Shown here: positions 22,346-33,106 of the stretch, in pieces | How the letters are laid out: every line of letters starts with the position of its first letter | How positions within the stretch are numbered: the first letter of the stretch is position 1 | NCBI GenBank assembly: GCA_930367215.1 | Contig: OV884058.1 | Location: forward strand, 171,846,478 to 171,910,477 | DNA: 64,000 nucleotides | DNA from: Pollenia angustigena | Lineage: Eukaryota > Arthropoda > Insecta > Diptera > Polleniidae | Reading direction: 5' to 3' | Notes under the pieces: generated by a model | What the model was told of the DNA's origin: nothing | The model's input: the letters and a program-made list of their open reading frames with translations, nothing else | Databases searched by the model: none | Made by a program: the position numbers and the translations under genes

Positions 22346-22962
22346 CAAGTAAGAAAGTATAGTCGGTCAAGCCCGACCATGAAAATCGGTTTGAAAGTGT
22401 GTGAGAGGCAGAAATTGCCCCCTACCTCCCGTTGTGGTCCTATTTTTGAAAAATTGTATAGCTAATGTGTCCATATAGATATGGATCTATCTATGTTTTA
22501 AATTTCATTAAAATCGGTTTGAGAGGCAGAAATTGCCCCTAACTTCCCTCGTGGTCCTATTTTTTAAAAAATGCATAAATTTTGTGTCCATAAAGATATG
22601 GTTCTATCTATGTTTTAAAATTCATTGAAATTGGTTTTATAGTTTCTGAGAGGAAGAAATTTCCCCCTATCTTCCCTCGTGGTCCTACAATTCGGCCCAT
22701 TTTCAATAGGCTTGGTCCTTGTGCCAATAAGAACCTATGACCCAAATTTCATAAAATTATCTCCAAAATTGCGACCTGTACTTTGCGCAAAAGGTTACAT
22801 GGACAGCCAGCCAGCCTGCCAGCCAGCCGGACGGACATCGTTAGTTCGACTCAGAAAGTGATTCTATACTTTAAGGTGGGTCTAGGACCAATATTTTAAG
22901 GCGTTACACACATCAGCACAAATGCATAATACCCTCTCCACTATTGTGGTGTGGGTATAAAA
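22346..22962 (+). repeat. Short interspersed repeat, 'CAAGTAAGAAAGTATAGTCG' family (longest copy)
   Basis: Starts CAAGTAAGAAAGTATAGTCG, contains two or three internal copies of an 80-120 bp block (GAGGCAGAAATTGCCCCC... at about 22407, 22520 and 22652), then a GTTCGACTCAGAAAGTGATT segment and a terminal hairpin CACTATTGTGGTG. Other copies: 4401-4562 and 63212-63454 (minus). Simple CCAGCCAGC-type repeats occur near 22805-22830. Confidence 0.75.
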
Positions 22963-23286
22963 ATATATAGAGTTTGTGTGTAAAGCAAATTTTTGTTAAA
23001 TATTTTAGCAAAATGTTTCTGTCGACAACTTCAACACAAGTGGCTGATTATGACATTTGTGGTCGCAAAATATATTTCTTAGTGGGCCGCAAATTTGTAT
23101 GAAAACGGTTACGTTTTCGGTCGCTTGCATTGTCGATCGACTTGTCGTTATGAAAATTTTTAGTGAACCTCAAATCAGCTGTTTGTCGTTGAACATGCAA
23201 GCGAACGATAGCGGTCGACATCGGGGGCCAGTCTGTTAGTATTGCAACAAGAGCAACACAAATAATTTTTAAGGAAACAAAAGTAA

Positions 23287-23432
23287 AGCTTCGTACAGAC
23301 GGTTGTAAGATCTAACAATTAAAATTGCCTAAAAATGTCTTGCAACTGTGTGAACATTGTAAGCTCATTTTAATTTGGCAGATGTGTAAAATTAACGCAT
23401 CTGACAATGGCAACAACCGTCTGTACATAGCT
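23287..23432. mobile_element. PIF/Harbinger-like MITE, 146 bp
   Basis: Inverted ends AGCTTCGTACAGACGGTTGT and, on the other strand, AGCTATGTACAGACGGTTGT, flanked by TAA on both sides (23284-23286 and 23433-23435). A TAA duplication and this size fit a Harbinger-type MITE. Confidence 0.75.
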
Positions 23433-23924
23433 TAACTCTTCTAAAGTCTCACTGACGATTGTTTATTCCACACGTGAAGAAACCACATTTTTCGATATTG
23501 TCCCCTCCCATTTTATAACATATTTAATTGCATATTAAATTATGGTTGTCTCCAAACATAATATGATTAGATATTAAAAACAACAAATTTTGTTTGTTGA
23601 GTTGAACGTTTCATCTCCTATTGGCTAATTGCTTGGAGTCATAAAATTGTACCAAGATACAGTTGGCGACCAAAACACTCTGGAGCGGGTTCTGGCAGCT
23701 CTAGCCTTCTTATACGAACTTTTGGTCGGCAGATGACTTGTGGACGAGGCTCCAAAATCGTGTGGTATCCTAACAATTAAGTCAACATCCAAAAAATAAA
23801 AATATTCTAAAACAAAAATTATTCACTTATTACTTTTTTTTAAATCTAAATCATCCTGCACAGAAAAAAATAATAGTTGATTTCAATGAAAAAATGTGTG
23901 ACATTAATTAAAAATTATTTAAAT

Positions 23925-24795
23925 TATAACAATACGTGACAATTTTTTGACCAAATGAATTTGACACGTAATCTTTATGTAAAATTTTCCGCTGAATCTG
24001 AATATGAAGTCAGAATTGTCAAAAGTAGAACAGTTTTTAAGATATTCCAAAATAACCGTTATTTGTGTTCTTAAAAAAGATGCAAATATCCAAAAAAATT
24101 AAATTTTAGCCTATTTTAATACGAACATTTTGTGCCCAATAGGATCCAGATCGGTGCAAAAATGGCAAAGTTACAGAAGATTAATTGGACTAACCGACAA
24201 CAAATTAATATACAAAGCTAAATTTTTAGTAACAATAAATATTAAAAATTGCTTGAAACTATTGAATTTCTATGTGGGTTAATTTACTAAATCTTCTGTA
24301 GCTTTGTCATTTTTGTACCAATATATGTCTTGCTGGGCGCAAAATGTTCATATTAAAATAATCTAGTGTCGCATGCAATAAAACATTAGGATTTTTAAAT
24401 AATTGGTTTAAAAAAAATAACTTGAATAGAGCAAAATTTAACAAAATCATAAAATTTTCAATGAAGCTTGAACTTTTGTCCCCTGTAACTCTGTCATTTC
24501 TTGACCAATCTTCACAAGCAATCCATGGTTATTTTAGAAATTTTATAACCTTTCACTAGAAAGAAAGAATTACATACCCCGTTTAAAATTTTTGAAGATA
24601 TTTGCATTTCAGTCACATCATCTTTTTTAAAAATACAAATAACGGTTATTTTGGAATATCTCCAAAACTGTTCTACTTTTGACAATTCTGACTTCATTTT
24701 CGGATTCAGGGAAAAAATTTACATATAGATTAGCTGTCAGATTCATTTGGTCACGACTTTGTTGAAATTTTGTCACGTAGTGTTATTAGTCTTGT
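23925..24795. repeat. Long foldback element with nested inverted repeats
   Basis: The outer arm (about 23925-24095) is matched in reverse complement at about 24597-24795, including GAAGTCAGAATTGTCAAAAG and AATAACCGTTATTTGT blocks. Nested within it, about 24113-24215 pairs with about 24280-24365 (GAACATTTTGTGCCCA against its reverse). The whole unit could fold into a branched hairpin. There is no coding content. It is probably a foldback-type or long-TIR transposon. Confidence 0.7.
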
Positions 24796-25020
24796 GGTTA
24801 TTTTGTTGAACTGTTTGTGGTTTTTAATCCAATTTTAATGAATGATATTTAAGTGAAAGCCTGGGTTCGGTTCTCGGCTCAGTCAAGAATAAAAAATTAT
24901 CGATATATTTTAATTAGTTTCATGTTGAACAATTCCTTTCTTCATAAAAATAATTTAATAACAACTAAATTTGATGAACTAAAGCCTAATAAAAAAAATC
25001 AAAATTGGATTAAAAATTTC
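24787..25020 (+). repeat. SINE-like element, diverged copy
   Basis: A reversed tail piece (about 24787-24832, TTGTGGTTATTTTGTTGAAC) is followed by a forward copy starting at a B-box-like GGGTTCGGTTCTC (about 24863) and running through the common tail. It has the same head-to-head arrangement as 29975-30430. Confidence 0.5.
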
Positions 25021-25390
25021 ATTCAACATTTTTAATTTTTCGAATTTATTCTATGAGCTAAATTTCAGTTATGTATTTTATAAAGCTTTTTTGTAATAGT
25101 TCTATTCCTACAATTTTTCAGAAATTACTTTATACACTACCAGACTATTATATTGTATTTTGTATTGTATTAATAATAATTGTAAATTTTTCTGTACATT
25201 TAATATACCTCATTGCTTTCCAACGGAAGGCTAAGGTAAAATGTAAAAAGAAAATACAATATAATAGTCTGGTAGTGTATAAAGTAATTTCTGAAAAATT
25301 GTAGGAATAGAACTATTACAAAAAAGCTTTATAAAATACATAACTGAAATTTAGCTCATAGAATAAATTCGAAAATTAAAAATGTTGAAT
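25021..25390. repeat. Near-perfect palindrome, two 141-bp arms
   Basis: Arm 25021-25161 is the reverse complement of 25250-25390 at nearly every base, with a spacer of about 88 bp. Parts of the spacer and right arm recur at 45085-45215 and 45358-45555, so this is a transposable family. The open frame reading through it is a by-product of the repeat. Confidence 0.85.
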
Positions 25391-26958
25391 ATAATATAAA
25401 GTTACCTTCGGAAGGAAATAATTCCCAGTTTTTATTTGATTAAAAATTACTTAAATTTTTAAATACTTTTTGATATTAAGAACATTTTCTGCAGAAATGT
25501 TGTTGATATGTATAATGTATGATTAAATTTAAACTGATTTTATTTTTGTTTAATCGTTGAATTGAAAAAAAAAAATTGCGGATACATATTTAATAATATG
25601 CCCCATATCAGGACATTTTACCCAACTAGTTTACTTTTTATGGTACTTTATGATCATCGAAAGTACCATAAAATATTTTATAATCATATGTTGTTAAGTA
25701 AAGAAAGGAGCTTATGTCTTTTACTGTATCTATTATGTGCGAGTTCGGCATTATTGCACATTATTGCATAACAATAAGTTATGCAAACATGACAAGATGT
25801 ACTAAAATATTTGATGTCACTAAAGCTCTTAGCTGGATAACTTTCAATGCATTGGTTGAGGCTTAACGACTACACCACAGTTTTTAGAAAACTCGGATTT
25901 TCTTAGAATTTAGGGTCACAGCGCGTTCTTACTTCTTGTCGGATATATTTCTTATAAGATAACTTATAAGTTGTGGTATTGTTCTAGGCGTATTGACATA
26001 CACCTTATTCTTTGGATAATCCCCAAAGAATCCCCAAAGTTAGAAACTGACAAATACGATATTATAAAGTGGTCATCAAGTTATTGAACTGTTGAATAAC
26101 TGAAAATTATCAGGGGTATTCCGGAAATCGATAACGCAAAACGGAATTAGTTTTTAATTTTGTTATAAAATTCTGTTTTATAGAAAACTATAAAATAATA
26201 TTTTTCGAAAATTCTTTTATTACAGAAATCTTATTAAAAAATTATATGTTTAAAATTCTTGCGTTTTGCGTTTTCGATTTACAGAACACCTATGAATAAC
26301 GAATTTTCAAATTAACCATTAATCAAAAATAAAATCAATTTTAATTGAAAATTTAATCAAGTGAATAAAACGTTTACTTATCTCAACAACATTAATGCAG
26401 AAAATGTTGTTATTATAAAAAAAATATTTATTTGATACTATTTATTTGTTAACTGGTGCAAATTCAATTAATTTTTTAATTTATATCACAAATTTTGCAA
26501 ATTGCAATTAATTTTGTTTTTTTCTGAGTAGTTGCTGCTCAAGTACTTGAAAAATATGCAACGAGAAAGCGAAAATAAATCGCATTTTCTTTTCATTTCT
26601 GCTAGTAGAATTATAACTTACAAGAATTACACAGGCCAACAAATTTTTAACCCATAGACCAGAGAATATTTTTCTTACTGTTTGAGGGTTGCGCTGAATC
26701 TGCAGAGAAGGAACAAGATATTACAAAGCTTAAACATTTATTTTAAAGGTTATTGGTAGGACTTTCAGACATGTAAAGATGAAAACAGAGGGTTTCAAAC
26801 TTTATGCGAGAGTGACTTAGAAATCCTTAAAAAAGTATGCTCAAGTCCGTTTCGACTTTTTTCTAAATTTAATCAGCTTGTTTTTAGGTGTTTTTAACCA
26901 TAATTTTTAATCTTAATTATTTTTAAGACAAGAGCTAACCTTAAAAAAAGTTTGTACC
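25391..26958. other. AT-rich intergenic sequence, repeat fragments only
   Basis: I see no gene. About 26310-26510 resembles 51490-51700 within the duplicated unit (TTTAATCAAGTGAATAAAAC region), so it holds another copy of that dispersed repeat. Confidence 0.45.
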
Positions 26959-27832
26959 ACTGCACACTGGGAAATTCCGGCCAAAAATTATTATTTTTTT
27001 TTTAAATTTTACTAAAATTTTGATGACAGATTATAGCGAATACTTCAAAACAGACAACTCATTTTTTAATTTGGCTCTTGGATAACTATTTTACTGTTAA
27101 TACTGGAGCAAAGTAGATATTTTTTTCTTACAAGGTTTTCAAAGTTGATTTTTGTACTTTGAAATTAAAATAAGCTATGATTTTTCCTTTAAAGTTTTCT
27201 TTGTAAATAAGCTCGTTATGTTTAAACCGTATTAGTAATTAATCATTCCATGTGATAATTGTGATTTTGTGCGCGTTTTTTTTTTATTTTTTTTTTTATA
27301 AGTGAAGTGACTGTGAGTTACTTTAAAAATAAATAAAAGCAAAATTTAAAGAGACCATAACAAAAAAGGTGGGGACGTTAAGTGATAATTATATCTAGTT
27401 CTGTTAAGTATGAAAAGTAAGCAATATAGTATCAAAAGTAAGTACTATAAATTTCAGCTGCCACCACCTGCCACCCCAGTAACCAGATCATTTTTAGTGA
27501 CTTCATATATTTTTATAAGATCAACGTGACTGACTTGGTGACTTTTGGAAATTCAATTCATAAGGGGTTAGAAATGGGTAAAAACGGGTAAAATCAGTAA
27601 CATTATATCTCGTGATCTAACAGAGGTAGACGTAAAATTCAAAAAAATGTCATTATTGAATCAAAAATTTTATTGTCATGTGTACTTTTTTCGAAATTTG
27701 GGTATAAAAAGGGCAAAAATATAATATTGGTACTTTTTTGGTAAACAATTTATCTTCCTAAGTAATAAAGATAAAAATAAAATTTAAATTGTGTTATCTT
27801 CTCTTTAAAAGCTCTAATACAAATGTTGGTAC

Positions 27833-29178
27833 TAGAGTTGTCAACCGATTAAGAATAATTCGATTAATCGATCAAACAAAAACAAACTCTTGTTCGAATA
27901 ATTTTAAAATGGCGATTTTCGAATAACGAATAAATCGATTAAATTATGTCGATTAATCGAACAATTTTTTTTTTATTAAAAAATTAATAAAAGACTAATA
28001 AGAAATAAAAGCTTAGAATTTGATTTATTCTCATACGTTTTCAGCGATTTTATACAAAATGTAGAAAAAGTAAAAATATTGTTGCTATAGCCCTCATTGT
28101 AATTAATCTCAATGTTTAGTAGGCAAAACCCTTTTAAGTATTCATTGTATTTCAAAAATGTATCTTATGTTCGTATTAAACAAATCTTTGATAAACATTT
28201 GTAACAGCTGTTTTCTTTTTAAATCAAACGTTAAACAATTTTCATGATTAAATTAATCAGACCCGTTGACATTACATTTGGGATGATTTAGATGACAGAT
28301 GATAAAGAAAACAAATGCAACAAACAAATTTAAATTTCTTTAAATTATTAAAAATTGATAAAAAAAAATACTTTAATAAAGTGATCAGAACATCATTTTA
28401 AACATATTAATTATGGAATTGTGGAAATTTACGACTTATTTAAAGTCAAATAAAAACATTAAGAAGAAATCATGGTCGGTTGTACACGCGAGGGGTACTT
28501 ACATGGTGACCGATTCTATATTGTACTCAGTTTGAGGTATGTTCAGAGGATTCGATGTGGTTTATGAAGTGATTAAGTTGTTATCATGTCAATTTGAAGT
28601 GATTAACAAATAACTTCAATATTTGGTTAATCATCTCGATTTTGATGTGATTAGAACTTAATCACGCTCGTTTAAAGTGTGAACATAGCATAATTGAAAA
28701 CGATTTAGTAGAAGATAATCCAACGACATCAAAATATGCCGAACTTCTTCCAATGGAAAAACACATACAGAGAGACAGCGGTTGTTTTATAGAAGAAGTT
28801 GTACGCAGAAGTTTGGCTGAAGATGGAAGGTCTGCAAACGCCTTTCGAAAATCCAAAGTTGTATTGGATTATTTAAGAATTAAAGATTTTACGATTCCTT
28901 TAAGTAATACAACGATATGGAGCTTAGATGAAAAGCTGTACGCATCAAAAAAAGAAGTCATAGTGGATTTGAGAAAAAATAAAGAAGAAAATGGAAGATT
29001 TTCCATAGTTGTAAATTAACGGACGGATGTATCTTATTTAAAATATGTAATTGTTTTTATTCTTTATTCTCATCGATTAATCGAATAATTTTTCAGATTT
29101 AATCGTTAGATCGAACGAACAAAAACAATTATTTGAATTATTCGAACAAAGCTCAAAGGCGAATAATTGACAACTCTA
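27833..29178. mobile_element. hAT element, 1346 bp, decayed
   Basis: Inverted ends TAGAGTTGTCAA, with an 8-bp flank GTTGGTAC (27825-27832) matching GTTGGTTC (29179-29186) at seven of eight bases. Subterminal ATTAATCGA/ATTCGAATAA motifs recur near both ends. It contains a decayed transposase frame (28753-29019). Confidence 0.88.
28753..29060 (+). pseudogene. hAT transposase N-terminal/catalytic-entry fragment
   Basis: The frame 28753-29019 runs through GRFSIVVN and then a stop. Read past the stop it continues RTDVSYLKY, which fits the block around the first catalytic Asp of hAT transposases (family form ...DxWT). A stop therefore replaces a residue at the start of the catalytic domain. No BED zinc finger or C-terminal dimerisation block was found. 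Position inside an element with hAT ends supports the call. Confidence 0.55.
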
Positions 29179-29575
29179 GTTGGTTCCTTTTGGAAATTCG
29201 AATACATAAATATCGTTGGTACTTTTCTCTATTAAGCTATTTTTAGTTTTATACTGAATATGTGCCCAATATCTGAATATAAATTATGTTAGTTAGACTG
29301 TATTTACATTATGCAATTAACGCCGCAACATGCTGCAACTTTCGCATGCAACTTTTTGTTTGTTAGCAAGAGGTGTAGGGAAGAAAACGGGGTTGAAAAA
29401 GTTGAAAAAATGCTTGAAAAAAATGTTAATGTAAATGTGAAAAGAGTTTCGTAGAAAATACTTTAAAAGAAAATAGAAAAAAAACTCGGCGTTAATTGCA
29501 TAGATGTAAATGCGGTCTTAAATAATAATTTTATATGAGGCCATGTAAGACAGATATTTTTTATATACAGTTATG

Positions 29576-29795
29576 CAGTCGCGAGTACAGGGGAAGAAAA
29601 ATTAATTCGTACTCATAACAACCCACCTCAACCCCCACACCCACCTTAAACAGAAAAATATATACCATTTCCATGTTCTTTAAAAAAAGACATTTTGCAA
29701 AATGGTATGTTTCAGTTGAAGGTTCCTAAACAATCACGCCCACCCCCCACACCCCCCTCACCCATCCCACAGGAGCTCAAGTCGGATCCACGTCT
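29576..29795. mobile_element. Small hAT MITE related to 18711-20611
   Basis: Left end CAGTCGCGAGTACAGGGGAA, right end AGACGTGGATCCGACTTGAG read on the minus strand, both similar to the larger hAT's ends. It also has C-rich tracts near both termini (about 29630-29648 and 29738-29770). Flanks CAGTTATG and GAGTTATG agree at seven of eight bases. Confidence 0.65.
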
Positions 29796-29974
29796 GAGTT
29801 ATGTAAAGATATATATATATACATATGTTTATGTATATAATCACACAAGTTTACATATTTTATTATAACTATATGTATATGATCATATCTACTTTTACTT
29901 GCTCAGGTAAGCAAAAAGATGGGGACATGAGATTAGCACATATAGATATTCCACAAACTATTAATATAATCAAT

Positions 29975-30236
29975 AATTAGTATTGTGGTTATTTTGTTGA
30001 ACTATTTATGGTTTTTAATCCAAACTTTTAATATTTTTAATTAGGCTTAAGTTCATGAAATTTAATTTTTATTAAATTATTTTTATGAAGAAAGGAATTT
30101 TACAACATGAAAATCAATTAAAATTGTTATTGATAATTTTTCATTCTTGACGTGGCTCGGGCTCGAACCCTGGCCGGCAGGTTACCATGACATGTTTCGA
30201 TCGCAACCACTCGATCTCCTCAGATGGATTTGCCGT
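29975..30236 (-). repeat. SINE-like element, copy 2 (reverse orientation)
   Basis: Read on the minus strand it starts GACGGCAAATCCATCTGAGG, has an A-box-like GATCGAGTGG, a B-box-like GGTTCGAGCCC and the family tail. It lies head to head with copy 3, forming a large inverted repeat with arms of about 190 bp. Confidence 0.7.
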
Positions 30237-30240
30237 CTTA

Positions 30241-30430
30241 CCCGAGCCACGTCAAGAATGAAAGATTATCAATAACAATTTTAATTGATTTTCATGTTGT
30301 AAAATTCCTTTCTTCATAAAAATAATTTAATAAAAATTAAATTTCATGAACTTAAGCCTAATTAAAAATATTAAAAATTTGGATTAAAAACCATAAATAG
30401 TTCAACAAAATAACCACAATACTAATTATT
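30241..30430 (+). repeat. SINE-like element, copy 3 (lacks its head)
   Basis: Begins at CCCGAGCCACGTCAAG, just after the B-box position, and runs through the full tail to CCACAATACTAATT. It is nearly identical to the tail of copy 2 in reverse. Confidence 0.7.
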
Positions 30431-30728
30431 GTTAAAAGCTAAGGCACGAGCTCTATGTGTACATTTGTCCTTCAAGTTGTGCTGAAAAAGGTCAACAGAA
30501 AAGAGAAAGACAAAGTGAAAAAACAAAAAATGTACTTGGACTTCAGGAAAAATTCTTGACGAAAGTACGAAAAAACAGAAGTAAAGGAAAAAACATGTAA
30601 AATCAATTAAAACGGATAATCATTCAGGAAAGCAAATTTCGATCTACCAAATGTTAAAAAATACAATTTGGTTTAAGGATTGATGTTTGACTAGTGACGT
30701 CAGCAGTCGTCGATGGCTGCGAGTGTAA

Positions 30729-30950
30729 AACGGCAAATCCATCTGAGGAGATCGAGTGGTTGCGATCGAAACATGTCATGGTAACCTGCCGGCCAGGGTT
30801 CGAGCCCGAGCCACGTCAAGAATGAAAGATTATCAATAACAATTTTAATTGATTTTCATGTTGTAAAATTCCTTTCTTCATAAAAATAATTTAATAAAAA
30901 TTAAATTTCATGAACTTAAGCCTAATTAAAAATATTAAAAATTTGGATTA
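30729..30950 (+). repeat. SINE-like element, copy 4
   Basis: Head CGGCAAATCCATCTGAGGAG, A- and B-box-like motifs as in copy 2, and the tail up to AAATTTGGATTA, where it stops short. It is nearly identical to copies 2 and 3, so these are recent duplicates. Confidence 0.72.
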
Positions 30951-30970
30951 ATATAATCGCTACAAATGAT

Positions 30971-31101
30971 TATGGGGGTAATTTTGTTGTTCACTTCACC
31001 TTGCGTTGAAAAAATTTTCATACAAAATTTAAAAAATTCAAAAAATTGTATATGAAAATTTTCGCAACGCAAGGTGAAGTGAAAAACAAAATTACCCCCT
31101 A
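30971..31101. repeat. Palindromic MITE, 131 bp
   Basis: Left arm GGGGGTAATTTTGTTGTTCA then CTTCACCTTGCGTTG; right arm its reverse complement ending AAAATTACCCCC. The arms are about 55 bp. There is no coding content. Confidence 0.75.
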
Positions 31102-33023
31102 TATTTTATAACACCTCCAAAGCCCTTTTTTAATTTTGTTCGATACTTTTAGGTCGTCAATGATTACCTGGCCAAGCCCTGTATGTACGTTACCTAGGGA
31201 TCAAACAAGCTATTCTTAAGTTGGATACCAAATTTCAGCCACTTACGTAAAGAAATAAGAAAGTTATGGATTTTTGGCCGGAATTGACCACTGTGCACTG
31301 AGTCAAGCGTACTCGAATTAGGTTTACCCGTCGGGTGCCCCGCTTATAGCAAAAAAAAAAGTTTTCGATTCCAGCACAGTGCTATTGTTGGTTCATACTT
31401 AATATATGAAGATTGAATAAATAAATAACTATTGCAAAAAAAGAACAAACTTTTGGAAATATCCACAATAACAAACTTTTATATTTTTCAAGAAATTTTA
31501 AAGATGGAAACCAACGAGAATAAAAAATACACATATTTTGTTTTATTTATACTAACTAAGGAACAATAGCAACCTGGAACTTTCTGCTAGTACAGTAAAA
31601 GAACAGACCTTATGTTTGATGGTTCGTTCCAAAGCGCCCATATGAGAAATATTTCATCAATAAATTTTATAAATTCTCAAATATCACTATTATGCTTAGT
31701 ATAATGTTTGACCTCATAAAAATTCTAAATATTGCACTGAACTACAAATAATGAATTTATTTACCACTTCATGAAAAAGGTTTATTTACATTACAACAGG
31801 CAACAAACAAATCAAAGTCAAATACTAGTTGCAAGAAAATCAAATTTTTTTACATAAAACCAAATGGACTGCAGTCATTTTAAGTAGAGTTTAGTGGAAC
31901 TATTAAAATAAAATGTCAAAATCGAGTACTTTTGTATAGCGCCACTCCAATGCAGTATTATGTATATATGTATGTACTGCATGTTATACATACATACTTG
32001 CAACAAATGTTTCCAGCTGCTATTCATGTTATCTATAAACAACAACAACCATATAAACAAAAATAAAAGCAACAATAAAACAACAACTTACCAATCATTG
32101 TTGAGCAACAGTAGCAGCCACTAAATTGAATGCACCAACATCAATGCATGCGTATGTCTGTTAACGTACAAGTGTGGATGGATAAATGGATGGATGGTTG
32201 GAGGTGCTCCTCCAGCTACCATCACACAAAAATCTGCACAATCAACCCCAAAAATTAATGGAAACAATACGAACCGAAAGAAACACAAGGTGAGTATGCA
32301 CACGATTGCAAAGTTATTGTCTGAAGGTAGACTAAACAACAACAAATACAGCAGTATTATTGAGAGTATCTACAACATTCGAGCTTGGCATGTGGTTTGA
32401 GGATGTGGATTTTATGTTGCTGCTGATTTTATAAAATTTTTTTTTATATACACGACACATGAAAGAGTTGAGTGAGTGAGCTTGCTTGTGGATGCTGGAG
32501 ATTTATAAATTGATACAAAAACAACAACTATCTCGTAAACTTACTGACTACCTGTGTTTTATTTTGCAAATCTCAGGTGTATACGAACGTTCGGTCTTTG
32601 GTTCGTTTGACTTGAAGAGAAGCTTTTAAGATTTTTCTTAAATAATGTGTTTTTGTTGCTAATGTTGTAGTTGTTGTTGTTATTGGTGTTTCTAGGGAGA
32701 ATATTATTTTGTTTTAAAGTCTTTTTTTGATACTGACTTCAGTTTAAGATTCTGATACTCTCTTTGGTAGAAGAGAAGAATTATGAACCAGACGACTTTT
32801 AAAAAGAAGAACAAGTAAATTAAAAGCAATAACAAGAACTCAAACAGTTCTTGCGTTTAATTTCTTATACTCGTACGTTTGAAAATGGTAATTATGATGT
32901 TATAAGCAATACTGCACCATGGGTTGACAAATAAGATTGTAAGTAGAAAAAATTTAACAGTTTGTTCATAATTAAATGGAATGATTTTCTCAAAATTAAG
33001 GAAATTGCTTTTTTGCAGTTAAA
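31102..33023. other. Intergenic, CAA/TTG-rich, no gene seen
   Basis: Contains CAACAACAAC runs (about 32038-32090) and short frames without recognisable features. Sequence at 31305-31340 (GCGTACTCGAATTAGG) is a fragment of the repeat found at 39768. A promoter cannot be supported. Confidence 0.45.
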
Positions 33024-33101
33024 GGGTGCCCTGGTAGGCTAGTTGGTAGTGGGACAATCTATCAGTGCGAGGTTTGCGTGTTCGATTCCCCCTAGACACT
33101 C
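33024..33101 (+). repeat. tRNA-like sequence (SINE head or tRNA pseudogene)
   Basis: The 5' GGGTGCC pairs imperfectly with the 3' GACACTC (six of seven). An A-box-like TAGGCTAGTTGG and a B-box-like GTTCGATTCCCCC are correctly ordered. The anticodon and T stems do not fold well and the length is 78 nt, so it is not a convincing functional tRNA. The hAT element at 33107 inserted just after its 3' end. Confidence 0.45.
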
Positions 33102-33106
33102 TGGAC

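Larger units (their letters stand above)
26959..31298. repeat. Possible large TIR element containing nested insertions
   Basis: The left end CACTGCACACTGGGAAATTC is followed by CGGCCAAAAATT. The right end (about 31268-31298) gives CAGTGCACAGTGGTCAATTC then CGGCCAAAAAT on the other strand. About 24 of 30 positions agree. A hAT element (27833-29178), a small hAT MITE (29576-29795) and SINE-like copies lie between them. No target duplication was seen and the arms do not extend further, so the ends may not belong to one element. Confidence 0.4.

Noticed and set aside
22346..22962. Firm assignment of the CAAGTAAGA repeats to Helitrons
   Set aside because: The terminal hairpin is suggestive, but no Rep/helicase coding, no CTRR end and no proven insertion site were seen; left as a short interspersed repeat.
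25071..25304. 77-codon hydrophobic frame
   Set aside because: It reads through both arms of the 25021-25390 palindrome; a by-product of the repeat.
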